DNA of 13,266 nt from an uncultured Oscillospiraceae bacterium (GCA_944385775.1 CALWYM010000068.1:1-13266), one strand, 5' to 3'. Numbered from the stretch's first letter, positions 6,009-12,551 are shown. Notes: generated from the sequence alone by a model not told the origin. A program made the numbers and translations.

Positions 6009-7379
6009 ATGAAGAAAATTGTAAGCCTGATTTCGGCGATTTCACTGGCATTTACGCTGTGCGCCGGAGCATTTGCCCAGGGATTTACCGACGTGCCACA
6101 GGATAACTGGGCATACGGATATATACAGAGAGCCGAGGAGGACGGTATTGTGGGCGGTATCGGCGACGGTAAGTTCGCCCCGGACGCCCAGGTGCTTTAC
6201 GGCGAGTTTATTGCCATGATGACAAGGGCATTTTATCCTCAGGAGCTTGCGGCGGAGGAGACCGCAGAGGGTGAAATGTGGTATGATGTGAATATCAGGG
6301 TGGCTGAGGAAAAGGGACTTCTCACCGGCTTTGAGCTTGCCGGTCATGAGACTGAGCCTATAAGCCGTTACCATATGGCCTACATAATTTACAATATTCT
6401 TTCCGACAAGGACGCCGTCCAGCTTACCGAGGAGGAGCTTCTTACAGCCCTGTCCTCCATTGGGGACAGGGACAGTTTCCCGGAGGGTGACTATTATTCC
6501 AACGCTCTTGGCACGGTTTACGCCCTTGGCATTATTACGGGAATTGACCAGCAGGGTACCTTCGGCGGCGACGCCACCATGACAAGGGCACAGGCTGCCG
6601 CAGTGTACTGCCGTATTTTCGATTTGCTCCTTTCAAAGCAGGACGCCGATGTGATAACCGTTGGAAACAGAGAGTATTATCTCGGCATGACTGTAAACCA
6701 GCTTACAATTAACGCCGGTCAGCCCGACGCTGTTCTTGAGGGCACAAACGGCGGTCAGTGGTACGTTTACGGCACAAAAAGCTATGAGGATTTCTTTATT
6801 GTAAGTATTACAAACAGTACCGTCACCCGTATCTGCGCCGTGGGCAGAAGCTTTGAGTATATGGGTCAGTCTGCCGGAAGCCTTGTTCACATTGAAAACA
6901 GCTACGGCGGCACCATGAACGATGAATTTGACGGCGGCAGAGTTTACGGAGTGTCCCTTACCATGGGCAGCGAGACCTACGGCTATGAGGACGGTCAGCT
7001 TCTCGGCGAGGCTCAGATAGTGTACTACATTACAAACGCTTTCAGGGTTTATAACGGTCTGAACAGCCTTCAGTGGAGCAGCATTGCCACAACAGCGGCA
7101 CTGCGTCACGCGGAGGATATGGCGGTAAATGATTACTTCAGCCACACAAGTCAGGACGGAACCACTTTCTCCCAGCGCCTTACCGATGTGGGCATAAACT
7201 GGTCCGCCGCCTCCGAGAATATCTGCTACGGCTATAACACCGGAGTCGACGCTGCCGCCGCATGGATTGCCAGCGAGGGGCACCGTCAGAATATGCTCCG
7301 TGACCGGGTATATATGGGCATGGCCTTTGCTTACAGCCCTGATACCACCATTTTCGGCGTTTCAGATTACTATTCCTGA
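6009..7379 (+). CDS. Secreted SLH-domain protein with C-terminal CAP domain
   Basis: A 456-residue exported wall protein. ATG 6009 is preferred over an in-frame ATG nine codons upstream because AGGAGG lies just before it and the protein then opens with a signal peptide (MKKIVSLISAISLAFTLCAG, likely cleavage after AFA at 23). Three S-layer homology repeats follow: about 25-70 (FTDVPQDNWAYGYI...), a weaker one at 90-130, and 150-205 (ITGIDQQGTFGGDATMTRAQ), which should bind secondary cell-wall polymer. Residues 215-335 resemble the CAP-associated region. The CAP (SCP/PR1-like) domain fills 338-456, with conserved His in RHAEDM and FSH, the SENI motif and GHRQNM. CAP proteins are secreted and mostly of unknown biochemical function in bacteria. 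It is monocistronic, between two terminators. Confidence 0.92.
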   Translation: MKKIVSLISAISLAFTLCAGAFAQGFTDVPQDNWAYGYIQRAEEDGIVGGIGDGKFAPDAQVLYGEFIAMMTRAFYPQELAAEETAEGEMWYDVNIRVAEEKGLLTGFELAGHETEPISRYHMAYIIYNILSDKDAVQLTEEELLTALSSIGDRDSFPEGDYYSNALGTVYALGIITGIDQQGTFGGDATMTRAQAAAVYCRIFDLLLSKQDADVITVGNREYYLGMTVNQLTINAGQPDAVLEGTNGGQWYVYGTKSYEDFFIVSITNSTVTRICAVGRSFEYMGQSAGSLVHIENSYGGTMNDEFDGGRVYGVSLTMGSETYGYEDGQLLGEAQIVYYITNAFRVYNGLNSLQWSSIATTAALRHAEDMAVNDYFSHTSQDGTTFSQRLTDVGINWSAASENICYGYNTGVDAAAAWIASEGHRQNMLRDRVYMGMAFAYSPDTTIFGVSDYYS

Positions 7380-7381
7380 TT

Positions 7382-7428
7382 AAAAAAGTATTGCCGCTTC
7401 CCCAAAAACAGGGAAGCGGCAATTTTTT
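7382..7428. terminator. Bidirectional terminator between the SLH-CAP gene and queH
   Basis: A 13-bp stem (7390-7402 with 7411-7423) and an 8-base A-rich loop. T tracts follow on the plus strand (7423-7428) and, read on the minus strand, the A run 7382-7387 gives the second U tract. The queH stop codon (7427-7429) overlaps its edge, so it ends both convergent genes. Confidence 0.92.
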
Positions 7429-8035
7429 ATTGGCACGTACTGTTTAATGAAAACACGCAGCCGCAGTAGCACTGACGGTAAAGCTCATACTGGCGGCTTA
7501 GCTCAATGGAACGGAGATACCCGTTTTTCTTCTTGAAGTCGGAGTACAGCCAGCAAACGCCGTAGTCCTCCGACAGCTTTTCCCCTATTGTATTTATAAG
7601 GGCGGCGTTTTTGTGGGGGCTTACAGTGAGAGTTGTTGAGAAAAAGTCGAATTTTTCCTCTAAAGCCAGCCTTGCCGTTTCCGAAAGACGCAAATCAAAG
7701 CACACAGAGCAGCGGCTGCCGCCTTCCGGCTCCTTTTCCAGCCCTCTGACCCTTTCAAAGTACAGCTTGTCGTCGTAGCTGCCGTTTATAACCTGAATGT
7801 CAGTCATTCCGGAGCGGGAAAGAAGCTTGCCAAGCTCTCCGCGCCGCTTTTCGTATTCCTCGAAGGGGTGGGTGTTGGGGTTATAGTAGTAGAGGGTTAT
7901 GTTAAAATGGGGGTAAAGACGCTCCAAAACTGCGCTGGCACAGGGGGCGCAGCACACCTGAAGAAGAAGCCGGGGCTTTGTTTCACGAAGAAGTGAAATC
8001 TGTTCCTCCATTTTTCTGTTATAGTCCGTTTTCAT
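7427..8035 (-). CDS. queH: Epoxyqueuosine reductase QueH
   Basis: A 202-residue cytoplasmic enzyme that carries out the last step of queuosine synthesis, reducing epoxyqueuosine to queuosine at the wobble base of GUN-anticodon tRNAs. It is the iron-sulfur QueH type (former DUF208), unrelated to the cobalamin enzyme QueG. All family signatures are present: CCAPC at 28-32, SRCSVCFDLRL at 107-117, TTLTVSPHKN at 135-143 and YRQCYCGC at 187-194. The vicinal and CxC cysteines are expected to hold the cluster and a redox pair. Length is normal. ATG 8035 has AAGGTGA 7 bases upstream; a second Met at residue 9 lacks a good ribosome binding site. It lies 94 bases after rpsR on the same strand without a convincing terminator between, so it may be co-transcribed. 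No other queuosine gene is in view. Confidence 0.96.
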   Translation of the reverse strand: MKTDYNRKMEEQISLLRETKPRLLLQVCCAPCASAVLERLYPHFNITLYYYNPNTHPFEEYEKRRGELGKLLSRSGMTDIQVINGSYDDKLYFERVRGLEKEPEGGSRCSVCFDLRLSETARLALEEKFDFFSTTLTVSPHKNAALINTIGEKLSEDYGVCWLYSDFKKKNGYLRSIELSRQYELYRQCYCGCVFSLNSTCQ

Positions 8036-8050
8036 AAAATCACCTTATGA

Positions 8051-8085
8051 TACGCCGAATGGGATAAGCTGCAAAGCCTATCCCA
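8051..8085 (-). other. Hairpin between rpsR and queH
   Basis: GAATGGGATA (8053-8062) pairs with TATCCCATTC (8074-8083), extendable by CCG outside with one bulge. Read on the minus strand the stem is not followed by a U tract, so it is not a standard terminator. It may stabilise or mark a processing site in an rpsR-queH transcript, or reduce read-through. Confidence 0.6.
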
Positions 8086-8129
8086 TTCCGGAAACATTTT
8101 ATCCTGCTTTTTTTATTTCTTAGAAGAAA

Positions 8130-8384
8130 TCAGTCGGTTACATATGGGAGCAGTGCCATCTGGCGTGCCTGCTTAATAGCTGTGGTCAGCTGACGCTGAT
8201 GCATAGCGCAGGTACCGGTTGCCCTGCGGGGCAGAATCTTGCTGTGCTCGGACATATAACGACGAAGCTTTGCCGTGTCCTTGTAATCTACGAAGGTTGC
8301 CTTATCTACACAGAACTGGCAGACCTTTCTGCGTTTACGGTTCTGAGCCGGACGCGGAGCTCTTGTCTCTTTCTCGTTAGTCAA
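8130..8384 (-). CDS. rpsR: 30S ribosomal protein bS18, TTG start
   Basis: An 84-residue primary rRNA-binding protein of the small-subunit platform that partners with bS6. The sequence RKVCQFCVDKATFVDYKD and ILPRRATGTCAMHQRQLTTA are diagnostic. Cys22, Cys25, Cys59 and His62 fit the zinc-binding form of bS18. The start must be the TTG at 8384-8382, since the first in-frame ATG is Met44 inside the conserved core; GGAGG lies 7 bases before the TTG, which supports it. It is the third gene of rpsF-ssb-rpsR, an order very widely conserved in Gram-positive bacteria, 55 bases after ssb. The non-ATG start may tune translation relative to bS6. Confidence 0.97.
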   Translation of the reverse strand: MTNEKETRAPRPAQNRKRRKVCQFCVDKATFVDYKDTAKLRRYMSEHSKILPRRATGTCAMHQRQLTTAIKQARQMALLPYVTD

Positions 8385-8439
8385 GTTAAACCCTCCAATC
8401 TATTAGGATTCTATTCTTAAAGGTAAACCCTGAAGCGTC

Positions 8440-8970
8440 TCAGAACGGCAGATCGCCGTCGTCATCTGAGAGAGCCGCAAAGTCTGAGCTGGTTACGGGG
8501 GAGTTATAGCCGCCCTGATTGTAACCGCCCTGGTAATTATTGTTGCCGTAGCCACCCTGCTGCTGGTAACCACCCTGCTGGTAGCCACCTTGCTGCTGGT
8601 AACCCTGGTTATCGCCGTACTGTCTCGGGGCGCTGCCGTCACTACTGCGTTTGCTCTCACCGAAATAGACGTTTTCAGCCACAATCTCGTATGCTGTACG
8701 GTTGTTGCCGTCTTTATCGGTATATGAGCGGACCTGAAGCCTGCCGGCTACAATAATCATGCTGCCCTTTGTAAAGTACTTTGAAATAAATTCGCCTGTA
8801 CTGCGCCACGCGACGCAGTTAATAAAATCAGTCTGCCTTTCGCCGCTGTCACGGCTTGAATAATCCCTGTCAACAGCTACCGTAAAGCTTGCCACGGCAA
8901 TGCCGGACTGGGTGTGACGAAGCTCGGGATCACGGGTCAGTCTGCCCATTATCACAATATGATTAAGCAT
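8440..8970 (-). CDS. ssb: Single-stranded DNA-binding protein
   Basis: A 176-residue SSB that coats single-stranded DNA in replication and repair as a tetramer. Residues 1 to about 107 form the OB fold (MLNHIVIMGRLTRDPELRHT, then FINCVAWRSTGEFISKYFTKG). A low-complexity linker rich in Gly, Gln, Tyr and Asn, with repeated GGYQQ-type units, covers about 115-160. The protein ends with the acidic tip DDDGDLPF, the docking site for partner proteins. ATG 8970 is used: AAGGAG lies 10 bases upstream and family homology starts there, whereas an upstream in-frame start at 9000 would overlap rpsF and add ten non-homologous residues. The gap to the rpsF stop is 16 bases, so translation is probably coupled. 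Confidence 0.97.
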   Translation of the reverse strand: MLNHIVIMGRLTRDPELRHTQSGIAVASFTVAVDRDYSSRDSGERQTDFINCVAWRSTGEFISKYFTKGSMIIVAGRLQVRSYTDKDGNNRTAYEIVAENVYFGESKRSSDGSAPRQYGDNQGYQQQGGYQQGGYQQQGGYGNNNYQGGYNQGGYNSPVTSSDFAALSDDDGDLPF

Positions 8971-8986
8971 TGCTCTGCGCTCCTTC

Positions 8987-9283
8987 TTACTCTGCCACAA
9001 CGGTAATCATGGAACGCATGATTCCGTCGGTGATGTGGAAAACACGGTCCATCTCAGCCGGGAAATCTGGACCTGAGCTGAACTTGACAAGAACGTAGTA
9101 TCCCTCCGGCTTGTCGTTAATGGGATAAGCAAGTCTGCGCTTGCCCCACTCGTCGATCTCCTCGACAGTGCCGTTAGCCTCTACCAGAGCCTTAAACTTC
9201 TCCACCACCGCTGCGGTGGCTTCCTCGCCCATGTCAGGGTCGATGATGTAGAGAGCCTCGTACTTTTCTGCTGATTTTGCCAT
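8987..9283 (-). CDS. rpsF: 30S ribosomal protein bS6
   Basis: A 98-residue ribosomal protein that binds the platform of the 30S subunit with bS18. The N-terminus (KYEALYIIDPDMGEEATAAV), EEIDEWGKRRLAYPINDKPE and the end (MDRVFHITDGIMRSMITV) are typical. ATG 9283 is chosen for the excellent AAGGAGGTG 8 bases upstream and because family homology starts here; an in-frame start 17 codons upstream lies inside the structured leader and is rejected. It is the first gene of the rpsF-ssb-rpsR operon, with its own strong promoter and a leader that looks like the S6:S18 regulatory RNA. Confidence 0.97.
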   Translation of the reverse strand: MAKSAEKYEALYIIDPDMGEEATAAVVEKFKALVEANGTVEEIDEWGKRRLAYPINDKPEGYYVLVKFSSGPDFPAEMDRVFHITDGIMRSMITVVAE

Positions 9284-9300
9284 TATTACTGCACCTCCTT

Positions 9301-9358
9301 CTGGACTATTGGCTCCCGCTTTTATGGGGAGCAAGGATTCCGGATAGTTTATCCAGAC
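9301..9358 (-). ncRNA. Candidate S6:S18 autoregulatory leader of rpsF
   Basis: The 5' UTR folds from its first bases. On the minus strand TCTGGA (9357-9352) pairs with TCCAGA (9305-9300) next to the ribosome binding site. CTAT (9347-9344) pairs with ATAG (9309-9306). A bulged CCG (9343-9341) follows, then an apical GCTCCC/GGGAGC stem. The CCG next to a helix is the known feature of the S6:S18-binding leader, which mimics 16S rRNA and lets excess bS6-bS18 repress the operon. The assignment rests on position and this fold; no covariance model was run. Confidence 0.65.
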
Positions 9359-9364
9359 TAAATA

Positions 9365-9392
9365 ATTATACCCTATAAAAAAATTTTGTCAA
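9365..9392 (-). promoter_or_regulatory. Promoter of the rpsF-ssb-rpsR operon
   Basis: On the minus strand a perfect TTGACA (9392-9387), a 16-base AT-rich spacer and a perfect TATAAT (9370-9365). The start near 9358 coincides with the first base-paired position of the leader. Confidence 0.92.
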
Positions 9393-9474
9393 GAAAAAAC
9401 TTTTATCCTATTGCCTTTTTATATATAAAACCCTACTATATAATCAGAAACCCGCATAAAAGGAGGCTCAGAGC

Positions 9475-10035
9475 ATGGAGGATTTCCAGATTATAGATTT
9501 ATACTTTGCCAGGGACGAGTCCGCCATTGACGAAACGGACAAAAAATACGGCAGGCTGCTTTATAAAATCGCCGCCAACATACTAAAAAGCCTTGAGGAC
9601 AGGGAAGAAGTGGTAAACGACACATACATGGGGGCGTGGAACTCCATGCCGCCCACCCGTCCTGCTGCCCTGCGCCATTTTTTAAGCAGGATAACGAGAA
9701 ATCTCTGCCTTAACAGGCTGGACTACAAAAAGGCGAAGAAACGCTCGCAATACGGCGAGACGCTGCTTTCCGAGCTGGAAGACTGTGTGCCGGATTCCTC
9801 TTCTTCGCCGGAGAAAATCTGGGAGGACAGGGAAATCGGTCAGGTTATAAGCGATTTTTTGTCACGTCAGGACAGGCTTAAAACGGCCGTTTTCCTGCGG
9901 CGGTATTTTTACGGAGAGAGGATAGGGGAGATAAGCCGCTTTTTCGGCATTTCCGAGAGGAAGGTAAAATACACCCTTTATTCCATGCGTGAAAAGCTCC
10001 GCCTTGAGCTTATATCAAAGGGGGTTACACTGTGA
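9475..10035 (+). CDS. ECF-type RNA polymerase sigma factor
   Basis: A 186-residue group 4 sigma factor that would direct RNA polymerase to a small regulon. The region 2 part covers about 20-90 (LEDREEVVNDTYMGAWNSMP, then LRHFLSRITRNLCLNRL, the -10 recognition helix area). After an acidic Ser-rich link (about 100-125) the region 4 helix-turn-helix covers about 128-180 (RRYFYGERIGEISRFFGISE). Length is normal. ATG 9475 follows AGGAGG by 8 bases. A TATAAT at 9439-9444 may be its -10 box but no good -35 is seen, so the promoter could be of another class. It is divergent from rpsF. Its stop codon overlaps the next start by 4 bases (GTGA), so the downstream membrane protein is translationally coupled, the usual arrangement for a sigma and its anti-sigma. 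The signal is unknown. Confidence 0.93.
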   Translation: MEDFQIIDLYFARDESAIDETDKKYGRLLYKIAANILKSLEDREEVVNDTYMGAWNSMPPTRPAALRHFLSRITRNLCLNRLDYKKAKKRSQYGETLLSELEDCVPDSSSSPEKIWEDREIGQVISDFLSRQDRLKTAVFLRRYFYGERIGEISRFFGISERKVKYTLYSMREKLRLELISKGVTL

Positions 10036-10532
10036 AAAGCGAGAGAATTTTCAAAGCCATCGGTATGGTGGACGACAGCCTTCTCAATTTATGTTTTGAG
10101 ATTAAGGAAAAAAAAAAAAAAATTAGCTGGGTGAAGCCTCTTACTGTGGCAGCCTGCATTGTGCTTGCGCTGGGGTTAGGGGTTAAGATACGGGACCTTT
10201 TGCCTTTAAAGGGAACAATGGAAAATTCCATGTCTCAGCAATCCGCGCAAATGAGCGGGGAGAGCGGCGAGACCACAGGAGAATCGGCAGTGGAAGACGG
10301 AGCGCCGGTATTTTTCACCCTAGTCACAGAGAGGGGAGAATTCCGCGGAAGCGGTGAGGAAACCGTAAACGAGCTCCCTCGGTCAGCGGAAATCTACGAA
10401 GGTCAGTGGAATGTAAGCGACGGGGAAGGGAAGGACTTTTTCAGCGGAGAACTTTATATAGACACTGAAAATGAGAATACAGCCTACCTTGTGACGGAGG
10501 AGGGAATATTTATTCTTTCCCGTCTTGAATAG
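10032..10532 (+). CDS. Single-pass membrane protein, probable anti-sigma factor, with an A15 tract
   Basis: A 166-residue protein starting at GTG 10032, which overlaps the sigma stop. The short cytoplasmic N-terminus contains FKAIGMVDDSLLNL (7-20), of the kind seen in membrane partners of ECF factors in Clostridia. A lysine run (27-30) precedes one hydrophobic segment (about 34-53). Residues 54-166 would be outside: a Ser/Gly/Glu-rich stretch, then a small hydrophilic domain. There is no HXXXCXXC zinc anti-sigma motif, so the role rests on gene order and topology. The codons for residues 26-31 form 15 consecutive A (10108-10122). With one base gained, a stop follows after AAT; with one base lost, after three more codons. 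Either would yield a soluble 31- to 33-residue peptide without the membrane anchor. Confidence 0.8.
   Translation: MKSERIFKAIGMVDDSLLNLCFEIKEKKKKISWVKPLTVAACIVLALGLGVKIRDLLPLKGTMENSMSQQSAQMSGESGETTGESAVEDGAPVFFTLVTERGEFRGSGEETVNELPRSAEIYEGQWNVSDGEGKDFFSGELYIDTENENTAYLVTEEGIFILSRLE
10108..10122 (+). repeat. Homopolymer of 15 A inside the probable anti-sigma gene
   Basis: Fifteen A in a row, encoding the end of Glu26, Lys27-30 and the first base of Ile31. Runs of this length are known sites for polymerase slippage in transcription and replication. The run sits four codons before the only membrane segment. Confidence 0.95.
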
Positions 10533-10541
10533 GAGAAAGAG

Positions 10542-10581
10542 AATACAAAAACCCCCGGAACCGTTACGGTTCCGGGGGTTT
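10542..10581. terminator. Bidirectional terminator between the sigma operon and tRNA-Val
   Basis: A 15-bp stem (10549-10563 with 10567-10581) closes a 3-base TTA loop. On the minus strand it begins 7 bases after the tRNA CCA end and is followed by TTTTTGTATTC, a proper U tract, so it terminates the tRNA. On the plus strand only a short TTT follows, weaker but adequate for the sigma/anti-sigma unit. Confidence 0.9.
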
Positions 10582-10587
10582 AAACTG

Positions 10588-10664
10588 TGGTGGACGATAC
10601 TGGACTCGAACCAGTGACCCTTCGCACGTCAAGCGAATGCTCATACCAGCTGAGCTAATCGTCC
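10588..10664 (-). tRNA. tRNA-Val (anticodon GAC), CCA encoded
   Basis: A complete cloverleaf on the minus strand, 77 bases with the encoded 3' CCA. The acceptor stem GGACGAT pairs with ATCGTCC, the D arm is GCTC...GAGC, the anticodon stem TTCGC/GCGAA holds the loop TTGACGT with anticodon GAC, and the T arm ACTGG-TTCGAGT-CCAGT is standard. GAC reads valine codons GUC and GUU. It is a single-gene unit with its own promoter and terminator. Confidence 0.97.
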
Positions 10665-10686
10665 GCACTTCACATGAAGCTTAGTA

Positions 10687-10715
10687 ATTTTACAGCTTTA
10701 TTCATTATTTGTCAA
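10687..10715 (-). promoter_or_regulatory. Promoter of tRNA-Val
   Basis: On the minus strand TTGACA (10715-10710), a 17-base spacer and TAAAAT (10692-10687). The start would lie about 16 bases before the mature tRNA 5' end. Confidence 0.88.
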
Positions 10716-10763
10716 TAGTTTTTTTGAAATTTGCCACAACAATTTATTACTTTCCAAAATCCC

Positions 10764-10792
10764 TTGACAGAAAATGTTCCGGGCAGTAAAAT
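10764..10792 (+). promoter_or_regulatory. Promoter of rny
   Basis: TTGACA (10764-10769), 17-base spacer, TAAAAT (10787-10792). It predicts a leader of about 190 bases before ATG 10988. A further TATAAT at 10920-10925, without a well-placed -35, could be a second start. Confidence 0.85.
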
Positions 10793-10851
10793 AATCATTA
10801 TGGTTATTTATGAAAACTTATAGATGCCGATGAATGATTTATACCTGATTT

Positions 10852-10900
10852 ACCGGTAGCGATTTCCCCGGGGGGTACGGGTACCGGTGGGAGGACAGGG
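10852..10900 (+). promoter_or_regulatory. G-quadruplex motif and competing hairpin in the rny leader
   Basis: Four G runs on the transcribed-sense strand, at 10870-10875, 10879-10881, 10889-10891 and 10898-10900, with loops of 3, 7 and 6 bases, fit the G3+N1-7 rule. ACCGGTA (10852-10858) can instead pair with TACCGGT (10882-10888), which is the middle loop of the quadruplex. Whether either forms in the cell is not shown. Confidence 0.5.
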
Positions 10901-10987
10901 TGACAGGTCTTCGCGGCTCTATAATATGATGTTTCGTAATAATGTGAACCTGAATAACTTTATAATGATTGGAGGTGTGTATTTTCA

Positions 10988-12538
10988 ATGCAATATGCTG
11001 TTGCAGTTGCAGCGTTAGTTGTGGGAGTCATACTTGGCTGTGTCCTGATGAATTTTCTTGCCAGGAAAAAGCAGGAAAAGGACGCCGCCACCATCAAAAG
11101 TGCTGAGGCTGAGGCCCTTGATATAATAAACAAGGCTTATAAAGACGCCGAGTCAAAGAAGAGAGAGGCTCTGTTGGAGGCTAAGGAGGAAATACACCAA
11201 AGCCGCTCAGAATATGAGCGTGAGGTTAAGGAGCGCCGTGCGGAGCTTTCAAAGCAGGAGCGCCGTAACCAGCAGAAGGAAGAGCAGCTTGATAAAAAGA
11301 CAGAAGCCCTTGAGCGGAAAAACGACCAGGTCAGCCGTAAGCTCAGTGAGCTTGACGCCGCTAAGGAGGAAGTCAACACAATCAAGCAGAATCAGCTTGA
11401 GATGCTGGAGAAGATTTCCGGCTATTCCGTGGATGAGGCAAAGCAGTACCTTATCAAGAATGTGGAAAGCGAATGCGTCCACGAGTGTGCCGTGAAAATC
11501 AAAGAGGTGGAGGCCAAGTACAAGGAGGAGGCTGAGGAAAAGGCACGGGAGATTATCACTCTTGCAATACAGCGCTGTGCCGCCGACCATGTGGCTGAGG
11601 CTACTGTTTCCGTTGTGCCCCTGCCCAATGACGAGATGAAAGGACGTATAATAGGTCGTGAGGGACGTAATATCCGTTCCATCGAGGCACTGACCGGCGT
11701 TGACCTTATCATTGATGATACTCCGGAAGCTATTACAATTTCAAGCTTTGACCCTGTAAGAAGGGAGATAGCCAGAATTGCCCTTGAAAAACTCATTACC
11801 GACGGGCGTATTCACCCGGCGAGAATTGAGGAAATGGTGGAGAAAGCCAGAAGCGAGGTTGACGCTACCATTAAAAGTGAGGGCGAAAGGGCTGTGTTTG
11901 AAACAGGCGTCCGTGGTCTTCACCCTGAGATTATCAAGCTTTTGGGACGGCAGAAATACCGTACGAGCTACGGTCAGAACGTACTGAATCACTCAAAGGA
12001 GGTCTCCTATATCGCCGGACTTTTGGCCAGCGAGCTGGGCGTTGATGTTGCCCTGGCAAAGAGAGCGGGTCTGCTTCACGATTTGGGCAAGAGCGTTGAC
12101 CATGAGATGGAGGGCTCCCACGTTCAGCTGGGAGTTGAGCTTGCTCGCCGCTATAAGGAGAGCGAGGAGGTTATCCACGCCATTGAGGCCCATCACGGCG
12201 ATGTGGAACCTCATTCCATTGTGGCAGTTATCGTTCAGGCCGCGGATACTATCTCGGCGGCTCGTCCCGGTGCAAGACGGGAGAATATTGAGAACTACAT
12301 TAAGCGCCTTGAAAAACTTGAGGAGCTTACAAAGTCCTTTAAGGGCGTTGACACCTGCTACGCCATTCAGGCAGGCAGGGAAATCCGCATAATGGTAAAG
12401 CCGGAAGAGGTCTCAGAGGACGAGATGGTGATTCTGGCAAGGGAGATTGCCAACAAAATCGAAGCAGAGCTTGAGTACCCCGGACAGATTAAGGTTAACC
12501 TTTTCCGTGAGACTAAAGCTGTTGAATACGCAAAATAA
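10988..12538 (+). CDS. rny: Ribonuclease Y
   Basis: A 516-residue membrane-anchored endoribonuclease that starts mRNA decay in many Gram-positive bacteria. In order: one N-terminal membrane helix (about 2-24, AVAVAALVVGVILGCVLMNF), a long charged coiled coil (about 30-150), a KH RNA-binding domain with GRIIGREGRNIR (about 218-229), and an HD domain with NHSKEV (about 333) and LLHDLGKSVDHE (about 361-372), whose His-Asp pair holds the metal for catalysis. A second conserved piece, EAHHGDVEPHS, follows near 400. Length matches the family (about 520). ATG 10988 has GGAGGTG 10 bases upstream. It has its own promoter, a long G-rich leader and a strong terminator, so it appears monocistronic. Nothing looks truncated. 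Confidence 0.98.
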   Translation: MQYAVAVAALVVGVILGCVLMNFLARKKQEKDAATIKSAEAEALDIINKAYKDAESKKREALLEAKEEIHQSRSEYEREVKERRAELSKQERRNQQKEEQLDKKTEALERKNDQVSRKLSELDAAKEEVNTIKQNQLEMLEKISGYSVDEAKQYLIKNVESECVHECAVKIKEVEAKYKEEAEEKAREIITLAIQRCAADHVAEATVSVVPLPNDEMKGRIIGREGRNIRSIEALTGVDLIIDDTPEAITISSFDPVRREIARIALEKLITDGRIHPARIEEMVEKARSEVDATIKSEGERAVFETGVRGLHPEIIKLLGRQKYRTSYGQNVLNHSKEVSYIAGLLASELGVDVALAKRAGLLHDLGKSVDHEMEGSHVQLGVELARRYKESEEVIHAIEAHHGDVEPHSIVAVIVQAADTISAARPGARRENIENYIKRLEKLEELTKSFKGVDTCYAIQAGREIRIMVKPEEVSEDEMVILAREIANKIEAELEYPGQIKVNLFRETKAVEYAK

Positions 12539-12551
12539 AAATGAAAACCAC

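Noticed and set aside
8036..8129. preQ1 riboswitch upstream of queH
   Set aside because: No compact stem with the A-rich tail and C-rich loop of preQ1 aptamers. Only a plain hairpin is seen.
9284..9334. Longer N-terminus for bS6
   Set aside because: The extra 17 codons fall in the structured leader and are not part of the family. A near-perfect ribosome binding site precedes ATG 9283.
10820..10987. A known metabolite riboswitch in the rny leader
   Set aside because: I could not match the leader to any aptamer I know. Only the G-rich motif and small hairpins are supported.
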